Origin: Streptomyces alfalfae
GTDB taxonomy: Bacteria > Actinomycetota > Actinomycetes > Streptomycetales > Streptomycetaceae
Assembly (NCBI RefSeq): GCF_004127445.1
Contig: NZ_QEXM01000040.1
Coordinates: 184,885 to 248,884 of the forward strand
DNA: 64,000 nt
Reading direction: 5' to 3'
In this document: positions 1 to 8,827 of the stretch, piece after piece
Layout: each line of letters starts with the position of its first letter
How positions within the stretch are numbered: the stretch's first letter is position 1
Notes under the pieces: model-generated
Databases searched by the model: none
Told to the model about the DNA's origin: nothing
What the model saw: the letters and a program-made list of their open reading frames with translations, nothing else
Position numbers and translations under genes: made by a program

Positions 1-1
1 C

Positions 2-439
2 GACCCCGTCCTGGACATGCAGTCACTCGACGCGCTGACCAGGCCCGACGTCGGGTCCGACGCGCGCGCGAGGATGCGCGGGCTGCTTGCCGTCCTGACC
101 CGCACCGGCCTCGGACTCCCGCCGGGCCTCGACCCCGGCGCGCCCGCCGACCGGTTGCGCGAGGCGGCGCGGGCCCACCAGGACGCGCGGCCGGTCGAGT
201 GGACCGGATGGCGGGACGCGGCGCGCGCGGAGTTCGACGTGGTCGAGAGCGGGCCGCTCGGCCCCTGGATGCGTGGCCCCAGGGCGCGGAAGCTCGCCGC
301 GGCGCAGGTGGCGGCGGCGCTCCCGCTGGCGGCATGGGCGGTACGGCGGCGCAGCGGCGGCTGGGCCACGGCCGCCGGAATCCTGCTGGCACAGGGCGCG
401 CTGGGCCTCGCGTACGACAGGATGCGCGCGCACGACTAG
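2..439 (+). CDS. C-terminal part of an unidentified protein (5' end outside window)
   Basis: The frame is open from the first bases of the window to TAG at 437-439, so this is probably the tail of a longer protein; the first in-window ATG is at 17. The visible part is Arg/Ala-rich. It ends with a hydrophobic stretch (about residues 95-135 counted from that ATG) broken by an RRR cluster, which may be one or two membrane-associated helices. I recognise no catalytic motif and cannot name a family. The stop lies inside one copy of a short direct repeat (AGACGCTCACGCCCG at about 438-452 and 470-484). Confidence 0.55.
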   Translation, partial: DPVLDMQSLDALTRPDVGSDARARMRGLLAVLTRTGLGLPPGLDPGAPADRLREAARAHQDARPVEWTGWRDAARAEFDVVESGPLGPWMRGPRARKLAAAQVAAALPLAAWAVRRRSGGWATAAGILLAQGALGLAYDRMRAHD

Positions 440-592
440 ACGCTCACGCCCGGCCGCGCACGAACGAGACGCTCACGCCCGCCCGCGCGCCCGGAGATGC
501 GGACGCCATCCCGCGGCTGCCCGCACCCAGACGCCGGCCAGGGCCGCCCGCGCTCGAAGAGCGGCCCAGGCCGCCCGTACGCGGGACGCCTG

Positions 593-642
593 CTCGTCCT
601 CGTCCTTCTAACTCGTCCTCGTCCTCTACTCGTCCTCGTCCT
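593..642. repeat. Three 14-bp direct repeats spanning the stop of the acidic-tail gene
   Basis: CTCGTCCTCGTCCT occurs at 593-606, 612-625 and 629-642. On the minus strand this is GAG/GAC repeat DNA. It encodes the Asp/Glu tail of the neighbouring small protein and continues past its stop codon, so the stop-containing unit appears to have been duplicated. Confidence 0.8.
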
Positions 643-808
643 CGTCGTCGAGGCGCGCCAGCCACGTCGCCAGGCGCTCGACCGGGACCTCGAAGTCGGG
701 ATTGAGGTCCACGAAGGTGCGGAGCTGCTCGGCGAGCCACTCGAAGGTGACCTCCTCCTCGCCGCGCCGCTTCTCCAGCTCCTCGATGCCACGGTCGGTG
801 AAGTACAA
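626..808 (-). CDS. Small conserved actinobacterial protein (DUF6104-like), acidic C-tail
   Basis: A 60-residue soluble protein starting with TTG at 806-808, with a GGAG ribosome site 8-9 bases upstream. It begins MYFTDRGIEELEKRRGEEEV, a pattern I recall from a small Streptomyces family of unknown function encoded beside the 2-oxoglutarate dehydrogenase gene. The middle predicts short amphipathic helices and the end is a run of Asp/Glu (DDEDEDE). There is no catalytic motif. The tail is encoded by a GAG/GAC microsatellite that continues beyond the TAG stop, so tail length is likely to vary between strains. The family name is from memory. Confidence 0.8.
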   Translation of the reverse strand: MYFTDRGIEELEKRRGEEEVTFEWLAEQLRTFVDLNPDFEVPVERLATWLARLDDEDEDE

Positions 809-937
809 GGCGATCTCCGTCGGGGGTGTGGTGAATGTGCCTGCTCAGATTATCCGCCGCCCGGGAGACGCCGAAGGGCCCGGCCCTCGGGTGACGAGCA
901 CTCGGGGGCCGGGCCCAGCAGGTCGGACCGTGGGGGC

Positions 938-3900
938 CTAGGCCTCGAAGACCTCGCTCAGAAGCTGCTCCTGCTCCTGCTCGTGGCGCTTCTTCGAGCC
1001 GACCGCCGGCGACGAGCCGTGCGGCCGCGAGATGCGGCGCAGACGCTCACCGTGCGGGATGTCGGCGCCGACCGCCAGGTCCAGGTGGTCGATGAGGTTG
1101 AGGGCGATGAAGGGCCACGCGCCCTGATTCGCCGGCTCCTCCTGCGCCCACAGGTACTTTTCGGCGTTCGGGAACTTGGAGATCTCCTCCTGGAGCTCCG
1201 CACCCGGCAGCGGGTACAGGCGCTCGATGCGGATGATCGCCGTGTCCGTGACACCGCGCTTCTGCCGCTCGGCCTCCAGCTCGTAGTAGAGCTTGCCCGC
1301 GCAGAAGACGACCTTGCGGACCGCGTTCGGGTCCACGGTGGCGTCGCCGATGACCGGGCGGAAGCCGCCCGACGTGAACTCCTCCGTCTTGGAGGCCGCG
1401 GCCTTGAGGCGCAGCATCCACTTCGGGGTGAAGACCACCAGCGGCTTGTGGTGCGGGTTGTGCACCTGCCACCGCAGGAGGTGGAAGTAGTTCGACGGCA
1501 GGGTCGGCATCGCGACCGTCATGTTGTTCTGCGCGCAGAGCTGGAGGAACCGCTCGGGACGGGCCGAGGAGTGGTCCGGGCCCTGGCCCTCGTAGCCGTG
1601 CGGGAGCAGGAGCGTGACGCCGGACGTCTGGCCCCACTTCTGCTCGGCGGAGGAGATGAACTCGTCGACGACGGTCTGCGCGCCGTTGACGAAGTCACCG
1701 AACTGCGCCTCCCACATCACGAGGGACTCGGGACGGGCCAGGGAGTAACCGTACTCGAAGCCCATCGCCGCGTACTCCGAGAGGAGCGAGTCGTAGGCGT
1801 TGAAGCGCGCCTGGTCCTCGGAGAGGTAGAGCAGCGGGGTGTAGTCGTCGCCGGTCTCGCGGTCGATGAGGACCGCGTGGCGCTGGCCGAACGTGCCGCG
1901 GCGCGAGTCCTGGCCCGCGAGGCGCACCGGGGTGCCCTCCATCAGCAGCGAGCCGATGGCGAGGGTCTCGCCCATGCCCCAGTCGATCGTGCCGTCCTCG
2001 ACCATGGCCGCGCGGCGCTGGAGCTGCGGGAGCAGTCGCGGGTGCACGGTGACGCGGTCGGGGATGTTGACCTGGGACTCGGCGATGCGCTTGACGACCT
2101 CCTGGGAGATCGCGGTGTTCACCGTGACGGGGAACTCGGCCTCGGGACCCGGGACCTCCACCGGCGAGGGCTGCGAGGTGGCCTCGCGGACCTCGGTGAA
2201 GACCTTCTCCAGCTGGCCCTGGTAGTCCTGGAGGGCCTGCTCGGCCTCTTCCAGGGTGATGTCGCCGCGACCGATGAGGGACTCGGTGTAGAGCTTGCGC
2301 ACCGAGCGCTTCTTGTCGATCAGGTCGTACATCAGCGGCTGGGTGAACGCCGGGTTGTCCGACTCGTTGTGACCGCGGCGGCGGTAGCAGATGAGGTCGA
2401 TCACGACGTCCTTGTTGAACGCCTGACGGAACTCGAAGGCCAGGCGGGCCACGCGGACCACGGCCTCCGGGTCGTCGCCGTTCACGTGGAAGATCGGCGC
2501 CTCGATCATCCGCGCCACGTCCGTCGAGTACATCGACGAGCGGGACGACTCCGGGGCGGCGGTGAAGCCGACCTGGTTGTTGATGACGATGTGGACCGTG
2601 CCGCCCGTGCGGTAACCGCGCAGCTGCGACATGTTCAGGGTCTCGGCCACCACGCCCTGGCCCGCGAAGGCCGCGTCGCCGTGGAGGGCCACCGGCAGGA
2701 CCGTGAAGTCCGTGCCGCCCTTGTTGATGATGTCCTGCTTGGCGCGGACGATGCCTTCGAGGACCGGGTCGACCGCCTCCAGGTGCGAGGGGTTGGCGGC
2801 CAGCGAGACCTTGATCTGCTCGCCGTCCAGACCGGTGAAGGTGCCCTCGGCGCCCAGGTGGTACTTCACGTCGCCGGAGCCGTGCATCGACTTCGGGTCG
2901 AGGTTGCCCTCGAACTCGCGGAAGATCTGCGCGTACGACTTGCCGACGATGTTCGCGAGGACGTTCAGGCGGCCGCGGTGGGCCATGCCGATGACGACCT
3001 CGTCCAGGCGCGACTCGGCGGCGGAGTCGATGACCGCGTCGAGCAGCGGGATGACGGACTCGCCGCCCTCCAGGGAGAAGCGCTTCTGGCCGACGTACTT
3101 CGTCTGCAGGAACGTCTCGAAGGCCTCGGCGGCGTTCAGCCGGCGCAGGATGCGCAGCTGCTCCTCGCGCTCCGGCTTCGTGGCGTGCTGGCGCTCGATG
3201 CGGTCCTGGAGCCACTTGCGCTGCTTGGGGTCCTGGATGTGCATGAACTCGACGCCGGTGGTGCGGCAGTACGAGTCGCGCAGCACGCCGAGGACGTCGC
3301 GCAGCTTCATCATCGACTTGCCGGCGAAACCGCCGACCGCGAACTCCCGCTCCAGGTCCCACAGGGTGAGGCCGTGCTCGGTGATGTCCAGGTCGGGGTG
3401 CTTGCGCTGCTTGTACTCCAGCGGGTCGGTGTCGGCCATGACGTGGCCGCGCACGCGGTAGGAGTGGATCAGCTCGAAGACGCGGGCGGCCTTCGTGACG
3501 TCGTCGTCGTGCGAGGCGTCGATGTCCTTGAACCAGCGGACCGGCTCGTAGGGGATGCGCAGCGCCTTGAAGATCTCGTCGTAGAAGTCCTGCTCGCCGA
3601 GGAGGAGGTTCGCGACGATCCGCAGGAACTCGCCGGAGGCGGCGCCCTGGATGACCCGGTGGTCGTAGGTCGACGTGAGCGTCATGACCTTCGAGATGCC
3701 GAGCTTGTTCAGGGTGTCCTGGGAGGTGCCCTGGAACTCCGCGGGGTAGTCCATGGAGCCGACGCCCATGATGACCGACTGGCCGGGCATCAGACGCGGC
3801 ACGGAGTGGACGGTGCCGAGGCCGCCGGGGTTGGTCAGGGAGACCGTGACGCCGGTGAAGTCGTCCATGCCGAGCTTGCCGTCGCGGGCGCGGCGGACGA

Positions 3901-4753
3901 TGTCCTCGTAGGCCTGCCAGAACTCGAAGAAGTTCAGCGTCTCGGCCTTCTTGATGCCCGCGACCACGAGCTGGCGGTCGCCGTTGGGCTTCACCAGGTC
4001 GATGGCGAGGCCGAAGTTGATGTGCTCCGGCTTGACCAGGGTGGGCTTGCCGTCCTTCTCCACGAAGGAGTAGTTCATCGACGGCATGGCCTTGATGGCC
4101 TGGACCATCGCGTACCCGATGAGGTGCGTGAAGGAGATCTTCCCGCCGCGGGCGCGCTTGAGGTGGTTGTTGATGACGATGCGGTTGTCGAAGAGCAGCT
4201 TCACCGGGACCGCGCGGACCGACGTCGCCGTCGGGACCTCGATCGAGGCGTTCATGTTCTTCGCGACGGCGGCGCTCGGGCCGCGCAGCGTCACGTACTC
4301 GGGACCGGCCGGGGCCTCCTTGGCGGGGGCCTCCTTCGCGGGCTCCGCCTTGGCGGCGGGCTTCGCGGCGGCCGGCTTGGCCGCGGGAGCCGGAGCGGCC
4401 GCGGCGGGCTTCGCCGCGGGGGCGGGCGCGGGCGCGGCCTGCTGCGCGGCGGGAGCCTTGGCGGCGGGCGCGGCCGGGGCGGCCTGGGCGGCGGGAGCAC
4501 TGGGGGCCGCGGCCCCCGCGGCCACGTCACCCGCCGGCTTCGCCGGGGCGGCGGCCACGGAGGCGCCCACCCCTGGCTTGTAGTCGGCAAAGAAGTCCCA
4601 CCAGGCTCGGTCGACCGAATTCGGGTCCTGGAGGTACTGCTGATAGATCTCGTCGACGAGCCACTCATTGGGACCGAAGGCGGCGGCAGGGTCCTTGCCC
4701 TGCCCGTCTTGGTCGGTCGAGATGCTCGAGTTACTGGGGGACTCTGGCGACAC
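938..4753 (-). CDS. kgd: Multifunctional 2-oxoglutarate dehydrogenase E1/E2-like subunit (Kgd/SucA)
   Basis: A 1271-residue TCA-cycle enzyme that decarboxylates 2-oxoglutarate with thiamine diphosphate and passes the succinyl group on. Residues about 1-50 are the E1-type N-terminal segment (NEWLVDEIYQQYLQDPNSVD). Residues about 60-150 are an Ala/Pro/Lys linker. Residues about 150-380 are an E2-like acyltransferase domain with the DHRVIQG catalytic motif near 362. The rest is the E1 dehydrogenase, with HRGRLNVLAN near 591 and a ThDP site running from GDAAFAGQG to INNQVGF (about 690-722). This fusion is the usual actinobacterial form. I chose GTG at 4751-4753 because the protein then starts MSPESPSNSS, as in relatives, with AGAGGG upstream. 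GTG at 4778-4780 would add nine residues but has no ribosome site. It is monocistronic. Confidence 0.95.
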   Translation of the reverse strand: MSPESPSNSSISTDQDGQGKDPAAAFGPNEWLVDEIYQQYLQDPNSVDRAWWDFFADYKPGVGASVAAAPAKPAGDVAAGAAAPSAPAAQAAPAAPAAKAPAAQQAAPAPAPAAKPAAAAPAPAAKPAAAKPAAKAEPAKEAPAKEAPAGPEYVTLRGPSAAVAKNMNASIEVPTATSVRAVPVKLLFDNRIVINNHLKRARGGKISFTHLIGYAMVQAIKAMPSMNYSFVEKDGKPTLVKPEHINFGLAIDLVKPNGDRQLVVAGIKKAETLNFFEFWQAYEDIVRRARDGKLGMDDFTGVTVSLTNPGGLGTVHSVPRLMPGQSVIMGVGSMDYPAEFQGTSQDTLNKLGISKVMTLTSTYDHRVIQGAASGEFLRIVANLLLGEQDFYDEIFKALRIPYEPVRWFKDIDASHDDDVTKAARVFELIHSYRVRGHVMADTDPLEYKQRKHPDLDITEHGLTLWDLEREFAVGGFAGKSMMKLRDVLGVLRDSYCRTTGVEFMHIQDPKQRKWLQDRIERQHATKPEREEQLRILRRLNAAEAFETFLQTKYVGQKRFSLEGGESVIPLLDAVIDSAAESRLDEVVIGMAHRGRLNVLANIVGKSYAQIFREFEGNLDPKSMHGSGDVKYHLGAEGTFTGLDGEQIKVSLAANPSHLEAVDPVLEGIVRAKQDIINKGGTDFTVLPVALHGDAAFAGQGVVAETLNMSQLRGYRTGGTVHIVINNQVGFTAAPESSRSSMYSTDVARMIEAPIFHVNGDDPEAVVRVARLAFEFRQAFNKDVVIDLICYRRRGHNESDNPAFTQPLMYDLIDKKRSVRKLYTESLIGRGDITLEEAEQALQDYQGQLEKVFTEVREATSQPSPVEVPGPEAEFPVTVNTAISQEVVKRIAESQVNIPDRVTVHPRLLPQLQRRAAMVEDGTIDWGMGETLAIGSLLMEGTPVRLAGQDSRRGTFGQRHAVLIDRETGDDYTPLLYLSEDQARFNAYDSLLSEYAAMGFEYGYSLARPESLVMWEAQFGDFVNGAQTVVDEFISSAEQKWGQTSGVTLLLPHGYEGQGPDHSSARPERFLQLCAQNNMTVAMPTLPSNYFHLLRWQVHNPHHKPLVVFTPKWMLRLKAAASKTEEFTSGGFRPVIGDATVDPNAVRKVVFCAGKLYYELEAERQKRGVTDTAIIRIERLYPLPGAELQEEISKFPNAEKYLWAQEEPANQGAWPFIALNLIDHLDLAVGADIPHGERLRRISRPHGSSPAVGSKKRHEQEQEQLLSEVFEA

Positions 4754-5029
4754 GGCGGTAACCGCCCTCTTCCGCTTCACAAGGTGATGGACAGCGGAAA
4801 TAAAGGCTACGCCTCCATCGGCGCGAGGTGCAGGCCGGGCCGGTCATCCGTCGCGTAAGTCACACCGGAAAGATGGTTTCGGCGCTGCGAATGGCGGGAA
4901 ACAAGCGAGGTTCCGCAACGCGAGATGGCCGCGCGGGTACGCCCGGAGGTCGTCTACGCGCGGCGGCGGCTTCCCGGGTACCCCGACGGGGCCCGACGAA
5001 TCGCTTCCGCTTCGAACCCTACGTCAACT

Positions 5030-6109
5030 TCAGCTGTCGGGCAGGCCCGGAAGAGTGACCTGGATGCGGCAGCCGCGAGGAGATTCGGCCACCCCTATGT
5101 GCCCGCCGTGCAGGTCCACCGCCCAGCGCGCGATGGCGAGGCCGAGCCCCGTGCCACCGTCGTTGCCCGCGTTCTGCGCGGGGGCGCCCCCGTGGCTGCC
5201 GCGGTTGAAGCGCTCGAAGACGCGGTGCCGCTCCGCCTCGGGGATGCCGGGGCCCTCGTCGAGGACCTCCAGGTCCAGGGACTCGGGGTAGGGGCCGCGC
5301 CGGGCGCGGACCGTCACGCGGCCGTGCGGCGGGCTGTGCTTGACCGCGTTGTCGATGAGGTTCGCCACGACCTGGTGCAGGCGCTCCGCGTCCGCGTGGG
5401 CCGTCAGTTCCGGGGGTGACACGTCCAGGTGCAGGTGGACGTCCGTCCGCGTGTGGCTGCCCGAGCCGGAGGCGATGCCCGCGCGCGCGGAGGCGACCAT
5501 GTTGGCCTCCTTGAGCACGCCGGACAGGTACGGCCACACCTCGAAGCGGCGGGCCTTCAGCGGGACGACGCCGTTGTCGAGGCGGGAGAGGTCGAGCAGG
5601 GTCTCGACGAGCCGCCCCAGGCGCTCGGTCTGCTTCAGGGCGGTGCGCATCGTCTCGGGGTCGGCGGCGGAGACGCCGTCGACGACGTTCTCCAGGACCG
5701 CGCGCAGACCGGCGATGGGGGTGCGCAGCTCGTGGCTGACGTTGGCCACCAGTTCCTTGCGCTGGGTGTCCTGCGCCTCCAGGTCGTCGGCCATGGCGTT
5801 GATCGTGGTGGCCACGTCGCCCAGCTCGTCGCGCCGGTCGGCGCCGCGCACCCGGCGCGTGTAGTCGCCGTGGCTGACGGCGCGGGCCACCGCGTTCATC
5901 TCGTCCAGCGGCGCGGTGAGGCTGTGCGCGACGAACTGCGTGATCAGCAGCGTGGCGATCACCGAGAAGACGGTGATGAAGCGCAGCTCGGTCTCGGTCT
6001 TCATCGCCACGAGGAGCAGGCCCGTGGTGATGAACACCGAGACGACCACGAGGGCGCCCAGCTTGGTCTTGATGGAGAACGGCCGCATCTCGCCGAAGAG
6101 CCCGCTCAT
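5030..6109 (-). CDS. Two-component sensor histidine kinase (HAMP, HisKA, HATPase)
   Basis: About 359 residues. Two membrane helices (about 12-30 and 38-60) are separated by only a few residues, so there is almost no extracellular sensor and the signal is probably membrane-borne. A HAMP segment (LTAPLDEMNAVARAV) follows, then the H-box VSHELRTPIAG with phospho-acceptor His near 126, the N-box NLIDNAVKHS near 251, G1 DEGPGIPE and G2 GTGLGLAIA. It lies just downstream of the OmpR-type regulator on the same strand, so the two form a pair. I chose ATG at 6107-6109, giving a 13-base gap after the regulator stop. A TTG at 6140-6142 would overlap the regulator. The ligand is unknown. Confidence 0.9.
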   Translation of the reverse strand: MSGLFGEMRPFSIKTKLGALVVVSVFITTGLLLVAMKTETELRFITVFSVIATLLITQFVAHSLTAPLDEMNAVARAVSHGDYTRRVRGADRRDELGDVATTINAMADDLEAQDTQRKELVANVSHELRTPIAGLRAVLENVVDGVSAADPETMRTALKQTERLGRLVETLLDLSRLDNGVVPLKARRFEVWPYLSGVLKEANMVASARAGIASGSGSHTRTDVHLHLDVSPPELTAHADAERLHQVVANLIDNAVKHSPPHGRVTVRARRGPYPESLDLEVLDEGPGIPEAERHRVFERFNRGSHGGAPAQNAGNDGGTGLGLAIARWAVDLHGGHIGVAESPRGCRIQVTLPGLPDS

Positions 6110-6122
6110 GGCGAGGCCGGCC

Positions 6123-6863
6123 TCATGGCGTGGGGGTCTCAAGGGCGTAGCCCACGCCGTGCACGGTGCGGATGCGCTCGGCCCCGATCTTGCGGCGCAG
6201 CGCCTTGATGTGGCTGTCGACCGTGCGGGTGCCGGACGCGTCGGCCCAGTCCCACACCTCGGCGAGGAGCTGCTCGCGGGAGAGGACCGCGCGGGGAGTG
6301 TTGGCCAGGCAGACGAGCAGGTCGAACTCCGTGGGCGTCAGGTGGACGTCCTCGCTGCGCACCCGCACACGCCGCTGGGCGTGGTCGATCTCCAGCTCGC
6401 CCAGGCGCAGGATGCCGCTGCGGGGCGTGGTGGCGGCCAGCGCGGCCCGCTCGACCCTGCGCAGCAGGACGTGCACGCGGGCCGCGAGCTCCCGCATGGA
6501 GAACGGCTTGGTCATGTAGTCGTCCGCGCCGACGCCGAGCCCGACCAGCATGTCCGTCTCGTCGTCGCGCGCGGTGAGCATGAGGACCGGGACGGGGCGC
6601 TGGGCCTGGACCCGGCGGCACACCTCCAGGCCGTCGAAGCCGGGCAGCATGATGTCGAGAATCAGCAGGTCCGGTTGCCAGGCCTGGGCGGTGTCGACGG
6701 CCGAGGGGCCGTCCACCGCCGTTTGCACCACGAAACCCTCGGCGCGCAGCCGGGCCGCGATGGCGTCGACGATCGTCGGGTCGTCCTCGACCACCAGCAC
6801 CCGGCGCTGGGCGCCCGGCGTCGCCGCCGTCGCACCGTTCTGGGAGGTGTGTGTCTGCTCCAT
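6123..6863 (-). CDS. OmpR/PhoB-family response regulator
   Basis: 246 residues. The receiver domain has the acidic pair EDD near 26-28, phospho-acceptor Asp near 70 (LLILDIMLPG) and Lys near 119 (MTKPF). The C-terminal winged helix (about 150-245) includes LTPTEFDLL and the recognition-wing pattern VDSHIKALRRKIGAERIRTVHGVGY. The partner kinase follows directly. About 20 N-terminal residues precede the receiver, which is common in Streptomyces regulators. Targets cannot be read from the window. Confidence 0.93.
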   Translation of the reverse strand: MEQTHTSQNGATAATPGAQRRVLVVEDDPTIVDAIAARLRAEGFVVQTAVDGPSAVDTAQAWQPDLLILDIMLPGFDGLEVCRRVQAQRPVPVLMLTARDDETDMLVGLGVGADDYMTKPFSMRELAARVHVLLRRVERAALAATTPRSGILRLGELEIDHAQRRVRVRSEDVHLTPTEFDLLVCLANTPRAVLSREQLLAEVWDWADASGTRTVDSHIKALRRKIGAERIRTVHGVGYALETPTP

Positions 6864-6929
6864 CGCCCGCCCCTTGACACTGATCGCTTGTGTTCGGTCA
6901 GCAGCGTACGGGGCGCGAAGGGGCCTCGG

Positions 6930-7628
6930 CTACGCAGCCCTGACGCCGAGATGCACCACGTCGGGGACGCCTCGGGCAACGGGGATCTCTTGGGTGGTTA
7001 CCTGACGGAACCCGGCATTCCGTAGAGCGTCGTCGAAAGTGGACGAGGGTTTCGCGGACCACACGGCGAGCACTCCGCCCGGGGTCAGCCGGGCTTTGCA
7101 GGCGGCCAGACCGGCAGGGGAGTAAAGGGAGTTGTTGCCCTCCGTGACGGTCCAGTCGGGGCCGTTGTCGATGTCGAGACAGAGCGCGTCGTACGTCTCG
7201 GCGGGCCCGCCGCCGGGCTCCGCGCCCTCGGAGACGTACGTCACGAGGTCCGTGTGAAGAATTCGCGTACGCGAGTCGGCGAGCGCCGCGCGGGAGAGTT
7301 CCGCGAGCGGTCCCTCGCGGTGCCAGTCGATGATGGCCGCCTCGCGCTCGACCACGGTGACGCGTCCCCAGCGGGGGTCGGCGGCGGCGTGGGCCAGGGA
7401 GAACCCGACGCCGAGTCCGCCGATCAGGACGCTGGGCGCGGGCCTGTCGTCGAGGGCGTCGCGCGCCGCGTCGACGAGCAGCCGCTCGGAGCGGCCGTCG
7501 GAGGTGTCCATCAGGAAGCAGCCGTTGGCGATGATCTGCAGCAGCTCACCGTGGCGCCGCAGCACGACCTCGCCGTACGGGCCCTCGCGCCGGTCGAGGA
7601 CGACGGGGGCGGTGGTGTCGGTCAGCAT
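6930..7628 (-). CDS. Spermidine synthase-like class I methyltransferase-fold protein
   Basis: A 232-residue Rossmann-fold protein. The SAM/decarboxy-SAM glycine loop is VLIGGLGVGFS (about 57-67), followed by VTVVEREAAIIDWHR and the acidic motif LCLDIDNGPDW. The N-terminal GPYGEVVLRRHG and CFLMDTSDGRSER resemble the polyamine synthase fold, but the catalytic Asp/Tyr set is not clearly conserved. Substrate use is therefore uncertain and 'spermidine synthase-like' is safer than spermidine synthase. ATG at 7626-7628 has GAGGG just upstream and is preferred to an earlier in-frame codon at 7670. It lies between the two-component pair and a divergent rhomboid-like gene. Confidence 0.8.
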   Translation of the reverse strand: MLTDTTAPVVLDRREGPYGEVVLRRHGELLQIIANGCFLMDTSDGRSERLLVDAARDALDDRPAPSVLIGGLGVGFSLAHAAADPRWGRVTVVEREAAIIDWHREGPLAELSRAALADSRTRILHTDLVTYVSEGAEPGGGPAETYDALCLDIDNGPDWTVTEGNNSLYSPAGLAACKARLTPGGVLAVWSAKPSSTFDDALRNAGFRQVTTQEIPVARGVPDVVHLGVRAA

Positions 7629-7786
7629 GGCCCTCAGCGTATGGAAGGCTTCGTGCGGGCACGAGGACAACGCGGAACTCGCCCCCGGGGTTGCTGTGAA
7701 TCGCGTCGCACGTGGCGTCGGTCATAGACAGCCGCGCGAAAAAGAGCCAAGGGTGGGGCGGGACCGCCGGAAGGAGCCCCTGAGCC

Positions 7787-8827
7787 GTGAACCAGAGCGT
7801 CGAGCCCGTGCACGAGGGGCCGGAGCGGGCCGCGGACGCCGCCCCCGTCGGCGGGGAGCCGGAGCGGGCCGTGCTGAACGCGATCCCGGCCCAGCCGGAC
7901 CACCGGCCCGCGGGCCCGGGTTCGGGCGCGGCGATCCCGGCCCAGCCGGGTCACCGGCCTGCGGACTCGCGCGCGGCGATCCCGGCCCAGTCGGACCACC
8001 GCCCCCCGGGCCCGGGTTCGGGCGCGGCGGTGCGGGGCGAGGCGTGTCCGCCGGCCGTGAACACCCCCGCGCGGCGCGCGATCCGGCCCCGCAAGCTCCT
8101 GAAGCTGCTGCCGTCCCCCCGGAGCACGCCCTTCACCTTCGGGTACGCCCTGGTCCTCACCGTCACGTCGCTGCTCGCCCGGTACGCGGACCCGCAGCTC
8201 GTCTCCTCGCTGCTGCGCGGTTCCAGCACCGATGTCGCCCACCTGGTGCACAGCCCCGCCCTCGTGCTGGTCGCCAGCGCCCTGTGGATCGCGGGCGGGA
8301 TCGCCTCGCCGTACGCGATCGGCTTCCTGCTGGTCCTGACCGCGCTCGAACGCCGCATCGGCGGGCTGCGCACGGCCGGGGTGTTCCTGCTCGGCCATGT
8401 CGTCGCCACGCTCGCCACGGAGGTCCCGGTGGGGCTCTCGGTCCTCGCGGGGCACCTGCCGGACAGCTCGCTGCACCGCCTGGACTACGGGATCAGCTTC
8501 GGCGTGGCCGCCAGCGCCGGGGCGCTCGCGGGGCTGCTGCCGCGCTGGGCGGGATGGACGGCCCTCGCGGGCTTCGGCTGGGTCCTGGTGGACGACCTGA
8601 TCGCGTTCGAGGACCCGATGACCAACTGGGGCCACCTGCTCGCCCTCGCCATCGGCGTCGCCACCTGGCCGCTGCTGCGGCGGGCCCGCAGGTCGCCCAG
8701 GGGCCCGCGTGCTCAGGCCGCCACCGCCTCGACGACCGAGGGGAACGCGGCCGTCGGCAGCACCCGCGTCAGCCTCAGCTCCGCCGCGGCGAGCAGCGCG
8801 GCGAACTCCTCCCGCGTGCGCTCCTGA
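7787..8827 (+). CDS. Rhomboid-like integral membrane protein with repeat-rich N-tail
   Basis: 346 residues from GTG with AAGGAG 10 bases upstream. Residues about 30-85 are three imperfect tandem repeats rich in Ala/Pro/Gly (AIPAQPDHRPAGPGSG type). Residues about 110-305 carry five or six membrane helices typical of a rhomboid-like family: LALVLVASALWIAGG, AIGFLLVLTALERRIG, then DYGISFGVAASAGAL, where a rhomboid Ser would sit, and a His in NWGHLLALAIG. The canonical GxSG is replaced by GISFG, so protease activity is doubtful. The last roughly 38 residues (from about 8713) are the antisense of the neighbouring O-methyltransferase end, so this C-terminus probably arose by read-through. Confidence 0.8.
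   Translation: MNQSVEPVHEGPERAADAAPVGGEPERAVLNAIPAQPDHRPAGPGSGAAIPAQPGHRPADSRAAIPAQSDHRPPGPGSGAAVRGEACPPAVNTPARRAIRPRKLLKLLPSPRSTPFTFGYALVLTVTSLLARYADPQLVSSLLRGSSTDVAHLVHSPALVLVASALWIAGGIASPYAIGFLLVLTALERRIGGLRTAGVFLLGHVVATLATEVPVGLSVLAGHLPDSSLHRLDYGISFGVAASAGALAGLLPRWAGWTALAGFGWVLVDDLIAFEDPMTNWGHLLALAIGVATWPLLRRARRSPRGPRAQAATASTTEGNAAVGSTRVSLSSAAASSAANSSRVRS
7880..8026 (+). repeat. Three 45-51 bp in-frame tandem repeats in the rhomboid-like gene
   Basis: Copies begin GCGATCCCGGCCCAG at 7880, 7931 and 7976. Copies 1 and 3 are 51 bp and copy 2 is 45 bp; all lengths are multiples of three. They encode AIPAQ-x-HRP-x-GSGA units in the cytoplasmic tail ahead of the membrane domain. Confidence 0.85.

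Noticed and set aside
497..4858. Very long plus-strand open frame opposite kgd
   Set aside because: It is antisense to the clear 2-oxoglutarate dehydrogenase gene; its composition (Val/Leu/Arg/Asp-rich) is the usual shadow of high-GC coding DNA and shows no domain.
7634..8700. Long C-terminal extension of the methyltransferase frame into the rhomboid-like region
   Set aside because: The read-through exists only because of the one-base shift at 8874-8880; the restored frame ends normally at 8713.
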